From Melioribacteraceae bacterium (GTDB lineage Bacteria; Bacteroidota; Ignavibacteria; Ignavibacteriales; Melioribacteraceae), in assembly GCA_019638015.1 (NCBI GenBank), contig JAHBUP010000001.1:3814424-3878423 (forward strand): 64,000 nucleotides of DNA, given 5' to 3'. The position numbers and the translations under genes are program-made. Under the pieces are notes generated by a model that searched no databases, was not told where the DNA came from, and saw only the letters and a list, made by a program, of their open reading frames with translations. Below, piece by piece: positions 18,760-28,363 of this stretch (position 1 is its first letter; each line of letters begins with the position of its first letter).

Positions 18760-20271
18760 TTATGGATTCAATCCGGTATGGCATTCAACACACAACATAG
18801 TTTTCCATTCATCGGTTACAGAATTACCTGGATGCTTAAACTCGAGCGAAGAATTAATATTTGATATCTCCAGCTTATCCGTGTATCCTTGCGCATTAAT
18901 TGTGTGGCACAAATTGCAGTCTTTAGAAATTTTTACACCAGATTTAGAACTGTGACTGTCATTATGACATCGGAAACATCCATTAAACTCAAGATGCCCA
19001 ATATTGTTTTGATAATGACTCCATTTAACTTTCATTTCGGGAAAAATATTTTTTGAATACTCGGCTTGGATTCCCACAACTGCTTTCTTAATTAAATTTT
19101 GTTGATTCGCATATATCTCGGGATAGTTATCTTTATAGAAATCATTAATCATCCTGGAAATACCTTTCATTGCCGAATCGCTGGTCGGGAAATCATTTCT
19201 CATAATTTCCATTGCGGCAAATTTTATTTGTTTTAGTTCTTTAGGAATTTTACCCGCTGTAATTGCATTATTAATAAAAAATGCTGGGGGCTGATAATTA
19301 TGGGATGGGCGCGTATGGCAGTCCATACAATCCATTGTTCTGGTTTCGAGGTTTTCCAATTCCTGTGCTGATAATTTTATACCCTCTTCGAGATATATCG
19401 TCTCTTTGCCGGTTTTAAGGTTTGTATATTTTACCCATGGAATATTTTTTCTCTGATTGTCTGAGGCTTTATATTCGATTTTAATATCGGGATTTATATG
19501 CCAATGAATTCCTTCCTGTAAACCTAACGCGCTTAACTCCGATCCAATTTTCATGGTTAAATTAATATCCCATTCAGAATTGTTTTCATCACTTAAATAA
19601 TGCTTTTGAATACGGAGTTTTCTAAAATAAAATTTCTCGGGCCAATGGCATTCCTCGCAAGTTTCTCTCGCTGGACGCAAATTAGCAATTGGTGTGGGAA
19701 TTGGGCGGGGAAAGTTGTTCATAGCTACTGCGTAAACCTGATATAACCCCGACATTTTAGATTTTACATACCAGCCAACACCATCGCCAACATGGCAACT
19801 TACACAAGCTACCCGAGAGTGAGATGAATTTTGGTAAGCAACAAATTCTGGTTTCATAACTTCATGGCATAATTCACCACAAAATTCTACCGATTCGGTG
19901 TAATGAAATGCCTCATAACTCCCTACTGCGGTTGCAAGTAAAAATATTGATGTTCCAACAGAAAAAATAATAAAACCACCTCTAGTTCTTATATTGTTTA
20001 AGTCAACTACAGGCCAGCCCGGCTTTTCTGTAACTATGCCTCTTTTTTCTCTCCTGATCTTTCTATACATGCCGATTGGAATTAAAATTAATCCAAATAA
20101 AAGCACTGCAGGAAGAACCATAAAAATAATTAGTCCTAAATAGGTATTCCCCTTTTCGAAGAATGTATCTACAACAAAAAGGAAAACAATCATAAAAAAG
20201 CTGATTAGCGCAATTGTTGCCCCTATTAGAGAAATCCAATTTTGTGAAGAGTGAGGAAATTTTAATTTCAT
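18760..20271 (-). CDS. membrane-anchored NapC/NirT-like multiheme cytochrome c
   Basis: 503 aa. Three membrane helices (about 12-36, 44-68 and 99-118) precede a periplasmic domain with six CXXCH heme motifs (cysteines at 156, 205, 315, 432, 452 and 494) and one CX3CH at 131-136 (CGELCH), so up to seven c-type hemes. The segment from CGELCH through VACVSCH to CEECHWPEKF is the NapC/NirT-like core; the C-terminal hemes are an extension. Such proteins usually take electrons from quinol to periplasmic reductases, or act in redox complexes on their own. No partner reductase gene is adjacent. It is transcribed alone, with a terminator behind it. Confidence 0.85.
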   Translation of the reverse strand: MKLKFPHSSQNWISLIGATIALISFFMIVFLFVVDTFFEKGNTYLGLIIFMVLPAVLLFGLILIPIGMYRKIRREKRGIVTEKPGWPVVDLNNIRTRGGFIIFSVGTSIFLLATAVGSYEAFHYTESVEFCGELCHEVMKPEFVAYQNSSHSRVACVSCHVGDGVGWYVKSKMSGLYQVYAVAMNNFPRPIPTPIANLRPARETCEECHWPEKFYFRKLRIQKHYLSDENNSEWDINLTMKIGSELSALGLQEGIHWHINPDIKIEYKASDNQRKNIPWVKYTNLKTGKETIYLEEGIKLSAQELENLETRTMDCMDCHTRPSHNYQPPAFFINNAITAGKIPKELKQIKFAAMEIMRNDFPTSDSAMKGISRMINDFYKDNYPEIYANQQNLIKKAVVGIQAEYSKNIFPEMKVKWSHYQNNIGHLEFNGCFRCHNDSHSSKSGVKISKDCNLCHTINAQGYTDKLEISNINSSLEFKHPGNSVTDEWKTMLCVECHTGLNP

Positions 20272-20350
20272 GATGCCACACTTTTTTGTTTGTATGCCGG
20301 TGTGAATTTAGTGAACGGTAATATAAATGGAAAGAAAAAAGATATTGGGT

Positions 20351-20380
20351 AAAAATGCCCGCTTTGAGAGAGCGGGCATT
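20351..20380 (-). terminator. terminator of the Cys4 exported protein gene
   Basis: Perfect 10-bp stem AATGCCCGCT (20354-20363) / AGCGGGCATT (20371-20380) with a 7-nt loop. On the minus strand it is followed by TTTTT, 10 nt after the stop codon at 20390. Confidence 0.9.
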
Positions 20381-20389
20381 CTAAATTAA

Positions 20390-21046
20390 CTATTTCGTTT
20401 TTTCAGTTTTTTTATCATCAGTTTTGTTATCCGATTTCTCTTTTTCGATTATAATTTTTTCAATTCTTTTTTCGTGCATGGGTGAATGCATATTTCCTCC
20501 GCCACAGCAACAACAGCCTCTGTGTCTTGGAGCGGATCTAAAAATCATTACATTTTCATCATCTCCATCTTTATTAATTTTGATCTTGAATTCTTTGCCG
20601 CTTTCCTTTTCATTCCAAAAGGCATCGGCTTCATCTCCCTCTAATTCTTTGGTTTCTACTTTTCCATCCTTATCAGTTGTAATCAATATTTTTTTCTTCC
20701 CGTCAACCCGCTCAACTTTAACTGTTTTTTTGATTTCTTTTGCATCTCCCTCTTCAGCAATAAATTTGAATTTACGGGCCTCTCCCGAAAAGTTTTCTTC
20801 GCCATCTGAGGTAATAAAAATCATTTTCTTATCAGATTTTGCTCTCAATAATTTGCCAAGCTCTTCCGCCTCTTTACCTTCATAAACCACATCTTTTCCA
20901 TCGACCTTAACAGTAATTTTTTCAATCTTACCATCGAGCTTCGATTTTACTTCCGGTTTATCCTGTGCTAGAATTGCTCCACTAATTATAAGAATTATCA
21001 TGATTGTTAGGGATGCAACCAGCTTAGTGTTTGAATTGTACTGCAT
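20390..21046 (-). CDS. exported charged protein with CCCC cluster, unknown function
   Basis: 218 aa from ATG 21046, chosen because AAGGAGA lies at the right distance; a longer in-frame start at 21094 has no such site. Seen: an N-terminal hydrophobic segment (about 8-27, ending AILAQ), a highly charged Lys/Asp/Glu body with repeated VDGK and DKDGK phrases, then RHRGCCCCGGGNMHSPMH (four adjacent cysteines at 178-181 with flanking histidines) and a charged tail. I do not recognise a family. The Cys/His cluster could bind metal. It is divergent from a two-component system and is probably its target. Confidence 0.7.
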   Translation of the reverse strand: MQYNSNTKLVASLTIMIILIISGAILAQDKPEVKSKLDGKIEKITVKVDGKDVVYEGKEAEELGKLLRAKSDKKMIFITSDGEENFSGEARKFKFIAEEGDAKEIKKTVKVERVDGKKKILITTDKDGKVETKELEGDEADAFWNEKESGKEFKIKINKDGDDENVMIFRSAPRHRGCCCCGGGNMHSPMHEKRIEKIIIEKEKSDNKTDDKKTEKTK

Positions 21047-21100
21047 GTTATTCTCCTTTTTGTTTTGAGTAAAATTAGAATCTTGTACATTCAAATAGTA

Positions 21101-21140
21101 TTAAAGAGTCCTTAAAAAATGTTAAAAAGTGTTAAAAGTA
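21101..21140. promoter_or_regulatory. four tandem TTAAA units, candidate response-regulator operator
   Basis: TTAAA occurs at 21101, 21112, 21122 and 21132, so unit spacing is 11, 10 and 10 bases, one helical turn each. The repeats sit between the divergent Cys4-protein gene and the histidine kinase gene. OmpR/PhoB-type regulators, such as the one encoded here, bind tandem direct repeats with this spacing. That this is the binding site is inference. Confidence 0.55.
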
Positions 21141-21177
21141 TGTATTCTTCAATACATTAGTATATTTTTGAATACAT
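21140..21177. promoter_or_regulatory. inverted repeat ATGTATTC / GAATACAT overlapping the kinase start
   Basis: Perfect 8-bp arms at 21140-21147 and 21170-21177 flank an AT-rich 22-nt centre. The right arm overlaps the ATG (21176) of the histidine kinase gene, which has no Shine-Dalgarno. It could be an operator or an mRNA structure that limits initiation. Confidence 0.4.
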
Positions 21178-22729
21178 GAATAGGAAAAAATTAAAATTCA
21201 TTGTTGCTTTAATGGTTGCAGCAGTTGCCGGTTTAATAGCGATTCAAATTTATTGGATTGTAACCCTAATAAAGATTGAAGAGGAACGATTTAACAGAAC
21301 GGTAAACGACGCACTTTTTTATTCAGTGCAAAAACTTGAAAAGAAAGAAGTGTTTAAGGCAATCACCCAAAAAGCTAGTGGAGATAAAGATTTTCTCTTC
21401 TTTGTAAAGAATGCAGATTCTACTACTTTCACATGGAATTACAAAGACACTTCCAGAAAAGTGAAATACTTAAATATAGTTGAGAAAAAAATTGATACGA
21501 TAAAAGGAGACGGGAAGCCGAAAACAGATTCTCTGCACATACGAATAGTTGCTCCAAGTCCCAATTTAAAAATTATGTTGGATGATGGTAATGGGAAGAA
21601 AAAGCAACAAACAAACAAGAATCGAAGAAAAATCCTGGTTCAAGAGGTAGTAACCGAGTTAATAAACGAAAACAAACTTAAACCCATTCATGAAAGAATC
21701 AATCCGCAAGAGTTAAATAATATTCTTAAAAATGAATTTGAAAATAGAGGAATAGATTTACAATTCAGTTTTGGCATTAAATCAACAAGTAATAATTTGT
21801 TCTCCGTTTTACCTATCAAGAGTGATTCGCTAAATCTCGCAAATTCCAAACACAGCACATTTTTGTTCCCTGAAGAAATAATAGGAACGCCAAGTCAACT
21901 GCTGGTTTATTTCCCGAATGTCAATTCATTTATTATTAGTAAAATTTCTTTGATGCTAATTGTAGCATTATTGTTAACACTTGTGATTTCGGGTGTTTTT
22001 TACAAGACAGTTCAAATGCTTCTGCAACAAAAAAGAATAACCGAGATTAAGAATGATTTAATTAACAATATCACACACGAATTTAAAACTCCCCTTTCGA
22101 CAATCTCTCTTGCATGTGAAGCGTTAAATGAGCCTGCTTTGGTAAACAATTCTGAATCGCTCGGAAAATATGCTTCAATTATTAGGGAAGAAAATATACG
22201 TTTACAAACAATGGTGGACTCTATTCTAAATGCGGCTTTATCTGAAAAGGAATCATTTAATCTAAAAAATGAGCGGGTGGATATTCACGATATAATTCGT
22301 CAGTCGGTTCAGAAAATTTCTAGTTTAGAAAGGGATAGTAAATTAAAGATTAACTTAGAATTAAATGCTGCGGTGTGTCCAATTTGGGGAGATTCGTTCC
22401 ACCTTAATAATATGTTTTCCAATTTGTTTGATAATTCAATAAAGTATAATCAGAACAACCCCACAATTAATATTTCGACACATAATGAAAATCAAAAAAT
22501 AATAATTAGGGTTTCTGATAATGGGATTGGTATTTCAAAAGAGCATATAAACAAGATATTCGATTCATTCTACCGTGTACAATCGGGTAATATTCAAAAT
22601 GTAAGAGGCAATGGAATAGGATTGAGCTATGTAAAAAAAATTGTGATTGCTCACGGTGGAATTATTAGGGTAAATAGTGAACCAGGAAAAGGATCAACAT
22701 TTATAATTGAACTGCCAATATCAAGATGA
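21176..22729 (+). CDS. sensor histidine kinase
   Basis: 517 aa. Membrane helix 1 (about 8-30), a periplasmic region of about 220 residues with no family that I recognise, helix 2 (about 257-280), then HisKA with the phospho-acceptor in ITHEFKTPLS (about H301) and a complete HATPase: N box NMFSNLFDNSIKYN, DNGIGIS and GNGIGLSYVKKI. It is thus an orthodox kinase. It overlaps the response regulator gene by 4 nt (ATGA), indicating translational coupling. It is divergent from the Cys4 exported protein, which suggests envelope or metal stress as the signal, though no ligand can be read out. Confidence 0.92.
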   Translation: MNRKKLKFIVALMVAAVAGLIAIQIYWIVTLIKIEEERFNRTVNDALFYSVQKLEKKEVFKAITQKASGDKDFLFFVKNADSTTFTWNYKDTSRKVKYLNIVEKKIDTIKGDGKPKTDSLHIRIVAPSPNLKIMLDDGNGKKKQQTNKNRRKILVQEVVTELINENKLKPIHERINPQELNNILKNEFENRGIDLQFSFGIKSTSNNLFSVLPIKSDSLNLANSKHSTFLFPEEIIGTPSQLLVYFPNVNSFIISKISLMLIVALLLTLVISGVFYKTVQMLLQQKRITEIKNDLINNITHEFKTPLSTISLACEALNEPALVNNSESLGKYASIIREENIRLQTMVDSILNAALSEKESFNLKNERVDIHDIIRQSVQKISSLERDSKLKINLELNAAVCPIWGDSFHLNNMFSNLFDNSIKYNQNNPTINISTHNENQKIIIRVSDNGIGISKEHINKIFDSFYRVQSGNIQNVRGNGIGLSYVKKIVIAHGGIIRVNSEPGKGSTFIIELPISR

Positions 22730-23418
22730 TACGAAAAGTAAAAATATTGCTTGTGGAGGATGATAAAAATTTAAGTCAAATATTGGTTGAATTTCTTAAT
22801 CTAAAAAATTATCAAGTTGTTCATGCTATAAATGGAGATGAAGGTTTCGAGTTTTACAATATCCACAAACCGGATATCTGCATTATTGATGTAATGATGC
22901 CGGTGATGGATGGGTTTTCACTTCTCAAAAAAATAAGAAGAGAAGATCAGCAGACTCCATGTTTAATCCTAACGGCAAAATCATTAGTAACAGATAAAGT
23001 TGAAGGATTTAAATTGGGTGCCGACGATTATTTAACCAAACCATTTAGTGTTGAAGAATTAGTATTGAGAATAAATGCTATATTGAAGAGGTCATCGTCT
23101 GGCATACTAAATATTGAAACAGAGGTATTTACAATCAGCAATTTTTATTTCAATCATAATTCAAGAATTCTACGGATAAATAAATTGGAGCAAAAACTCA
23201 CCCCCAAAGAAGCTGATCTGCTTTTTATTTTGTGTAAAAATGTAGGTAAAATTGTTTCAAGATCTGAGACTTTAAATCAAATCTGGAAAATTGATAATTA
23301 TTTTACCGCTAGAAGCATGGATGTTTATATAACAAAATTGAGAGGATATTTGAAAGAAGATAAGTGCTGTGAGATCGAGAACATTCATGGTACGGGTTAC
23401 AGATTAACAATAAAGTAA
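22726..23418 (+). CDS. OmpR/PhoB-family response regulator
   Basis: 230 aa. Receiver domain with acidic pocket E11, D12 and D13, phospho-acceptor D55 (IIDVMMPVMDG), T83 and K105 (YLTKPF), then a winged-helix DNA-binding domain (about 130-228) ending in IENIHGTGYRL, as in PhoB/OmpR. Partner of the upstream kinase. It ends 2 nt before the stop codon of a convergent gene, with no terminator visible between them. Confidence 0.93.
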   Translation: MIRKVKILLVEDDKNLSQILVEFLNLKNYQVVHAINGDEGFEFYNIHKPDICIIDVMMPVMDGFSLLKKIRREDQQTPCLILTAKSLVTDKVEGFKLGADDYLTKPFSVEELVLRINAILKRSSSGILNIETEVFTISNFYFNHNSRILRINKLEQKLTPKEADLLFILCKNVGKIVSRSETLNQIWKIDNYFTARSMDVYITKLRGYLKEDKCCEIENIHGTGYRLTIK

Positions 23419-23420
23419 TA

Positions 23421-24725
23421 TTAATTAGGAATTTCTTTTAGATATCTATTAAAAGGTTTCACTAAATAAAAATTTGCCGCCAACCTTCCAACGGTATATG
23501 CTGAAACAGCGGCTACCGCTCCAACAACCGATAGGTAATTAATAAAAACTATTAATACAAAAATTATTCCTAATACTTCCAATACTGTCGCCATTGTGAT
23601 TGGTTCAGTATGCCTAGTGTTAACAAGAACGGCTCGCTGAAAATTAATCCACACGGTTGTAACAGGGAAGAACGAATAGATAATTAATGGAATTCTGGCA
23701 AACTCAGCTAGTTTCGTGGTTAAACCAGCAACATTTGTTAACCACAACATCGATAATGGCGTTAATGCTATTAACCCCAGCGCCGTGAAAACCAAAACCG
23801 CCATTCCGAATGCAAAGTTGCGAAGTTTAATATATTCCTTTTGTGTTTTGATCAACGCTATTCCAACTTCCTGATACGATAAACCAAAACTTCTGAAAAT
23901 AAAGACAAGTCCATGTAGAACCGGTAGTACCGCTAGCGATTCCAAAGACATTCTGCTTTGTCCCATAAAAAATGTAACAATTGGATGCACTCCTAAAGAA
24001 ATAAATGATGTAAGTGCCAAAGGGTAATAAAACTTAAATATATCCTTTTGATTAATACTTTTTTTGTTTTCTGAATTATTATCAAAAAAATTAACTAGTA
24101 ACTTCCCCACCATAACTCTAGTAGCTATTGCTTCGGTGATTACACCTGCCGAGAGAGCACAAGCGCCTATCATAACTCCATCAACCATTTTGGATGAATA
24201 TAGTAATGTACCAGTTAAACCCATAGCTGCTAATCGTATCACAGTTCCGTAAGCCACCAGTTTTGTTTTTCCGGAACGAATCATTATCCCTTGATAAAAC
24301 CTTCGGTATCCAATTGAAGGAGCCCAAGGAATTAAGACTATAAGAGCGTAATAGTTTAGATCAGCAACTCTTTGTGGCAGCTTAATAAGATTAATAGCAA
24401 CAAAATTATAAATTGATGGAATCAGCAAAACCAAAATTGAGAAAACTGTGAATGCGCTTAGTATATAAACAAATTTTTTAAGTTTTTGATAAGTTTCACG
24501 ATTTTCGACAAGTGCAGTTGATGCGCTTAGCAGCAATATAACCGGAGATTCAATAATTAATGCAATTGAAAAAGCCACACCATAGGCGGCTAAATTATAT
24601 TCCGGATCGGCAAATCGTGCTATTAAAGCTGTTAAAAATGGGCCTTCTACGGCCATCATTAACCAGGTTGCCGAAAGCGGGAACCAAAATTGAAATATTT
24701 TTTTGTATGAAAGTTCTTCGTTCAT
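23421..24725 (-). CDS. MOP-superfamily exporter (MATE/ANKH-like), substrate unknown
   Basis: 434 aa with about 12 hydrophobic segments and few charged loops. The opening FQFWFPLSATWLMMAVEGPFL and the paired six-helix arrangement resemble MATE-type exporters and, more loosely, the progressive-ankylosis (ANKH) transporters of the same superfamily. I cannot assign a substrate. It could equally be a lipid or polysaccharide flippase. It is divergent from the Trm112 gene, with a spacer of about 100 nt. Confidence 0.65.
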   Translation of the reverse strand: MNEELSYKKIFQFWFPLSATWLMMAVEGPFLTALIARFADPEYNLAAYGVAFSIALIIESPVILLLSASTALVENRETYQKLKKFVYILSAFTVFSILVLLIPSIYNFVAINLIKLPQRVADLNYYALIVLIPWAPSIGYRRFYQGIMIRSGKTKLVAYGTVIRLAAMGLTGTLLYSSKMVDGVMIGACALSAGVITEAIATRVMVGKLLVNFFDNNSENKKSINQKDIFKFYYPLALTSFISLGVHPIVTFFMGQSRMSLESLAVLPVLHGLVFIFRSFGLSYQEVGIALIKTQKEYIKLRNFAFGMAVLVFTALGLIALTPLSMLWLTNVAGLTTKLAEFARIPLIIYSFFPVTTVWINFQRAVLVNTRHTEPITMATVLEVLGIIFVLIVFINYLSVVGAVAAVSAYTVGRLAANFYLVKPFNRYLKEIPN

Positions 24726-24828
24726 CTATTTTCGAAAATTAGCATTACTAAGATAGGGGATTTTTCAATACCATATATTTGTCTACTTTTCTTCCTAAAT
24801 TTTGAACAACGATTTTAGCGGAGTAATT

Positions 24829-25041
24829 ATGATTGCAAAAGAATTGTTGGATATTTTGTGCTGCCCCCAAACTAAGGCCGATTTGGTTTTGGATGGTTCA
24901 AGGTTGGTCTCAATGGATAAAAAAACAAGGCGGTGTTATAGAATTGAAAATGATATCCCGATTATGTTAATCGAAGAATCAGTTCAACTTTCCATTGATG
25001 AATGGGAAACTGTTATGAAAAAGTATAACGTTAATGTATAG
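24829..25041 (+). CDS. Trm112-family small protein
   Basis: 70 aa from ATG 24829, with GCGGAG upstream; an in-frame TTG at 24802 was rejected because family members begin MIAKELLDIL. The zinc-ribbon remnant is CCPQTKADL, with the second cysteine pair largely lost (RCYRIENDIPIM). Bacterial Trm112/YcaR proteins are small and of uncertain role; the eukaryotic relative activates methyltransferases. It starts a tight operon, 6 nt before the FAD-linked oxidase. Confidence 0.85.
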   Translation: MIAKELLDILCCPQTKADLVLDGSRLVSMDKKTRRCYRIENDIPIMLIEESVQLSIDEWETVMKKYNVNV

Positions 25042-25047
25042 CTGGTC

Positions 25048-26532
25048 ATGATTGAAAAAACGAACAAAGATGAATTTTTAGATTTTTTGGTTGACGCATC
25101 TAACTTTAAAGGGGATGCCGAGAAACTATATATTCCAGAATCCGAAAAAGATATCAGTTCTATTCTAACAAGTTGTAATCTTACTGGAGAAAAAATTACG
25201 GTAGCCGGCAACGGAACAGGTGTCACTGGATCACGAGTGCCTCTGTCAGGTTCAATTCTTTCACTTCAAAAATTGAATAATATTATTGAGTTTAATGAGA
25301 AAGAAAAATGGATTAGGGTTCAACCAGCATTAGTTCTATCTGAGCTACAAAATTTTGTGGAGAGCAAATCACTATTTTATCCTCCCGATCCAACCGAGAG
25401 AAATTGTTTTATTGGTGGTAATGTAGCTACAAATGCCTCTGGAGCTAAATCATTTAAATATGGTGCTACCAGAAATTATGTGATTGGGTTAAATGTTATT
25501 TTACCTTGCGGTGAGATTCTTAGTATTAGTCGTGGTGAGTTTATCGCTGATGGAAATTCATTAAGATTCAGTACCGAAACAAATAGTTACTCATTAGAAT
25601 TGCCAAACGTACAAATGCCGACTGTAAAAAATGCTTCCGGTTATTTTATTAAATCCGGTATGGATTTGATTGACTTATTCATTGGTTCAGAAGGTACATT
25701 AGGGATTATTACTGAAATAAAACTTAAGTTGATTGCGCTTCCTAAAGAACTTTTGTCAGTAATTGTATTTTTTGATGATGAGAATGATGGCCTTAATTTC
25801 ATTGATGAAGCCCGATCCGCATCACGCAACAGTGAAAATTCCGAATCAGAATTATCCGCCAGAGGTCTGGAATTTTTTGATGGCAATTCTCTCAAATTTC
25901 TCTCAAATGAATTTAACAACATTCCAGATGAAGCTGGTTGCGCAGTTTGGTTCGAACAAGAGAATTTTACCGATGAACTGCTTGGTAAATGGTTGGATTT
26001 GATAATAAAACATAATGCTGATGCAGAAAAGGCGTGGATTGCCGCCAATGCCGTTGACCTTGAAAAATTTAAGGATTTTCGCCATTCAATTTCATGGAAA
26101 GTGAATGAATACATAACACGGCATAATTTTAGAAAAGTGGGGACCGATACGTCTGTTCCAGTTAATTCATTTCGTGATTACTTTAATTTCATGAAAGCCT
26201 TACCTCAAAGGGAAAATATAGATTATGTGATTTATGGTCACTTTGGCGATTGTCATCCGCACTTAAATATGCTGCCAAAGAATAATGATGAGTTTGCGAA
26301 GGCAAAAAATATTTATACCGAGATCTGTAAAAAAGCGGTTAAGTTAGGCGGAACTGTTTCAGCTGAGCATGGAATAGGAAAAGCAAAAAGAGATTATTTA
26401 ACAATGATGTATGGGGAGAAAACAATTAAGGAGATGGCAAAAGTAAAACTCTATTTTGATCCCAAAAACATTCTTTCGCCAGGGAATTTATTTAATGAAG
26501 AATTGATTGATGAACTTAAGTCTAATTTATAA
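25048..26532 (+). CDS. FAD-linked oxidase (GlcD/D-lactate dehydrogenase type)
   Basis: 494 aa. N-terminal PCMH-type FAD-binding domain with the VAGNGTGVTGSRVPLSG and PPDPTERNCFIGGNVATNASG motifs, then the GlcD-type C-terminal domain with HFGDCHPHLNM and GGTVSAEHGIGKAKRDYL (catalytic and metal-binding His). This matches glycolate oxidase GlcD, D-lactate dehydrogenase and D-2-hydroxyglutarate dehydrogenase relatives; the substrate cannot be chosen. It lacks a fused Fe-S domain. It overlaps the following TPR gene by 23 nt. Confidence 0.87.
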   Translation: MIEKTNKDEFLDFLVDASNFKGDAEKLYIPESEKDISSILTSCNLTGEKITVAGNGTGVTGSRVPLSGSILSLQKLNNIIEFNEKEKWIRVQPALVLSELQNFVESKSLFYPPDPTERNCFIGGNVATNASGAKSFKYGATRNYVIGLNVILPCGEILSISRGEFIADGNSLRFSTETNSYSLELPNVQMPTVKNASGYFIKSGMDLIDLFIGSEGTLGIITEIKLKLIALPKELLSVIVFFDDENDGLNFIDEARSASRNSENSESELSARGLEFFDGNSLKFLSNEFNNIPDEAGCAVWFEQENFTDELLGKWLDLIIKHNADAEKAWIAANAVDLEKFKDFRHSISWKVNEYITRHNFRKVGTDTSVPVNSFRDYFNFMKALPQRENIDYVIYGHFGDCHPHLNMLPKNNDEFAKAKNIYTEICKKAVKLGGTVSAEHGIGKAKRDYLTMMYGEKTIKEMAKVKLYFDPKNILSPGNLFNEELIDELKSNL

Positions 26533-28363
26533 AATTATTATTGCGTTTCTAATTTTTTCATGGCAGGTAATCGCTCAACAGCAAAATCTGGATAATAAAT
26601 ACAGACTTGCGGAATCGTACGAGCGATCTAATCAATTAGAAAATGCTGAGCGACTTTACCTGGAATTATTCACCCTTCAGCCAACAAATTATACTTTCTT
26701 TGAATCATTAAATCGGGTACTGATTAACCAAAAAAAATATGAGCGGTCAATTCATCTACTTCAAACGAGATTAAATGAAAATCCTATGGATATTAATCTT
26801 TATGGAATGATGGGACTTGTTTATAAATATCAAAACAACTCGGCAAAAGCAGATTCAATTTGGGAGGCTGGAATAAGAACAAACCCAAATCAGTCAATTA
26901 TCTATAGAGTAATCTCAAACTATGCAATTGAATCAAGAGACTACTCAAAGGCAATAGAAGTACTGACAAGAGGGAAGAGAAATAGCGGTGAATCTTTTAT
27001 GTTTTCCCTTGATCTTGCCAATATTTACGCGGCCAATATGAAGTATCGTGAAGCCGCAGAAGAATATTGCGAAATTCTGAAATTGCGACCTGATCAGAAT
27101 CAATATATTAAATCGCGAATTACAAATTTTATTACGCGCCCCGATGCAGCCCAACAAATTATTGAAATATTCAAGAAAAATTTAAACTCTATTCATGCAC
27201 TTTACGACATTGTTTCATCGGTTTATTTGGCCATAGGTAATTACGAAGAAGCATTTAAAACCACAATTGAGGGGGAAAGAAAACTAGGCAAAGATGGCAC
27301 AATGATTTATATTTTAGCCCAAGAGCTATATCGCAACAAAGTCTATTCATGGTCGGCAAAAGTATTTGAGTATTTGATTGATAACTATCCCGCATCGATA
27401 AATATAATGCCCTCAAAACTTGGTTATGCTAAAACTTTAGAGTCCTCAATTAAGGAAAAAGAGATTACAGAAAATGAATGGTTGCCCATCAGGTTTGAGA
27501 ATACAAAATTTAGAGTTGATTACGAAAATGTTATAAGAATGTATTTACTATTTGCCGAAAGTTATAGATCGAATGCCGCCAGAGTTGAAGCACTTTTTAA
27601 TGCGGCCGAAATATTAAGAACTAAGTTTAGTGATTATGAACAATCAGATTCTTTATATAAACTAATTTTGATTGAATCTCCTACTTCGATCTTTGCTTTA
27701 AATTCAAACATTGGACTTGCAAAAAATTCGATCTCTCTTAATAATCTTTCTCATGCCCGTAACTTTTTAGAACAAGCGTTTAGCAATTCCCGTTATTCTG
27801 CTGAGGAATTAAATGAAGCTAAATTTATAAGTGCAAAAATTGATTTCTGGGAGGGGAAATTTTCTGACGCATCAATTAAGTTGGTTGAGCTTGTGTCAAA
27901 TTTCCAAATGAATTTTACCAACGATGCAATCGAATTAACGGCTGTAATTACCGCAGCAAAAAGTGATTCACTGAGCTTGTTAGGATATGCTAAATCTGAC
28001 CTTTTCTTGTTTCAAAATAAACCCAAAGAAGCACTTGTTGAATTAAAAACTTTAGCTGATAATCCTAATCTATTGATACTAAATGAGTTCGCTCAGATAA
28101 AAATTGTAGAAATTTTTTTAGCAATGGGTAATTTTATTGAAGCCGAAGATATACTTAAATCTTTAATAGACGATGAAAAAACAACGATTTTCGACGATAA
28201 ATCAACTTTTTTAATAGCACAATTACTCTTTTTTTGTAAAAAAGACAATTCTGCAGCCCTTGAATATTACCAAAAATTACTTGCAAAATTCCCTAACTCA
28301 TTATATTTTGACCGTGCCCGTACTCAAATTAATTTTTTAAATAAAAATTTAAATCTAAAATGA
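26510..28363 (+). CDS. exported TPR-repeat protein
   Basis: 617 aa from ATG 26510; a TTG one codon upstream is equally in frame. A signal peptide (about 1-23, ending VIAQ) is followed by TPR-like helical pairs throughout, for example [39 protein letters not shown] and [15 protein letters not shown] near the C-terminus. Probably a periplasmic or envelope-associated scaffold; the partner is unknown. The gene overlaps both neighbours (23 nt with the oxidase and 4 nt with clpX), so its expression is coupled to them. Confidence 0.82.
   Translation: MNLSLIYKIIIAFLIFSWQVIAQQQNLDNKYRLAESYERSNQLENAERLYLELFTLQPTNYTFFESLNRVLINQKKYERSIHLLQTRLNENPMDINLYGMMGLVYKYQNNSAKADSIWEAGIRTNPNQSIIYRVISNYAIESRDYSKAIEVLTRGKRNSGESFMFSLDLANIYAANMKYREAAEEYCEILKLRPDQNQYIKSRITNFITRPDAAQQIIEIFKKNLNSIHALYDIVSSVYLAIGNYEEAFKTTIEGERKLGKDGTMIYILAQELYRNKVYSWSAKVFEYLIDNYPASINIMPSKLGYAKTLESSIKEKEITENEWLPIRFENTKFRVDYENVIRMYLLFAESYRSNAARVEALFNAAEILRTKFSDYEQSDSLYKLILIESPTSIFALNSNIGLAKNSISLNNLSHARNFLEQAFSNSRYSAEELNEAKFISAKIDFWEGKFSDASIKLVELVSNFQMNFTNDAIELTAVITAAKSDSLSLLGYAKSDLFLFQNKPKEALVELKTLADNPNLLILNEFAQIKIVEIFLAMGNFIEAEDILKSLIDDEKTTIFDDKSTFLIAQLLFFCKKDNSAALEYYQKLLAKFPNSLYFDRARTQINFLNKNLNLK

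Noticed and set aside
20424..20885. A 153-aa plus-strand frame opposite the Cys4 protein gene
   Set aside because: It is a shadow of the Lys/Glu-rich gene read backwards (Ser/Phe-rich); it has no ribosome site or family features.
25641..26114. A 157-aa minus-strand frame inside the FAD-linked oxidase
   Set aside because: Antisense shadow; the plus-strand gene shows catalytic motifs throughout.
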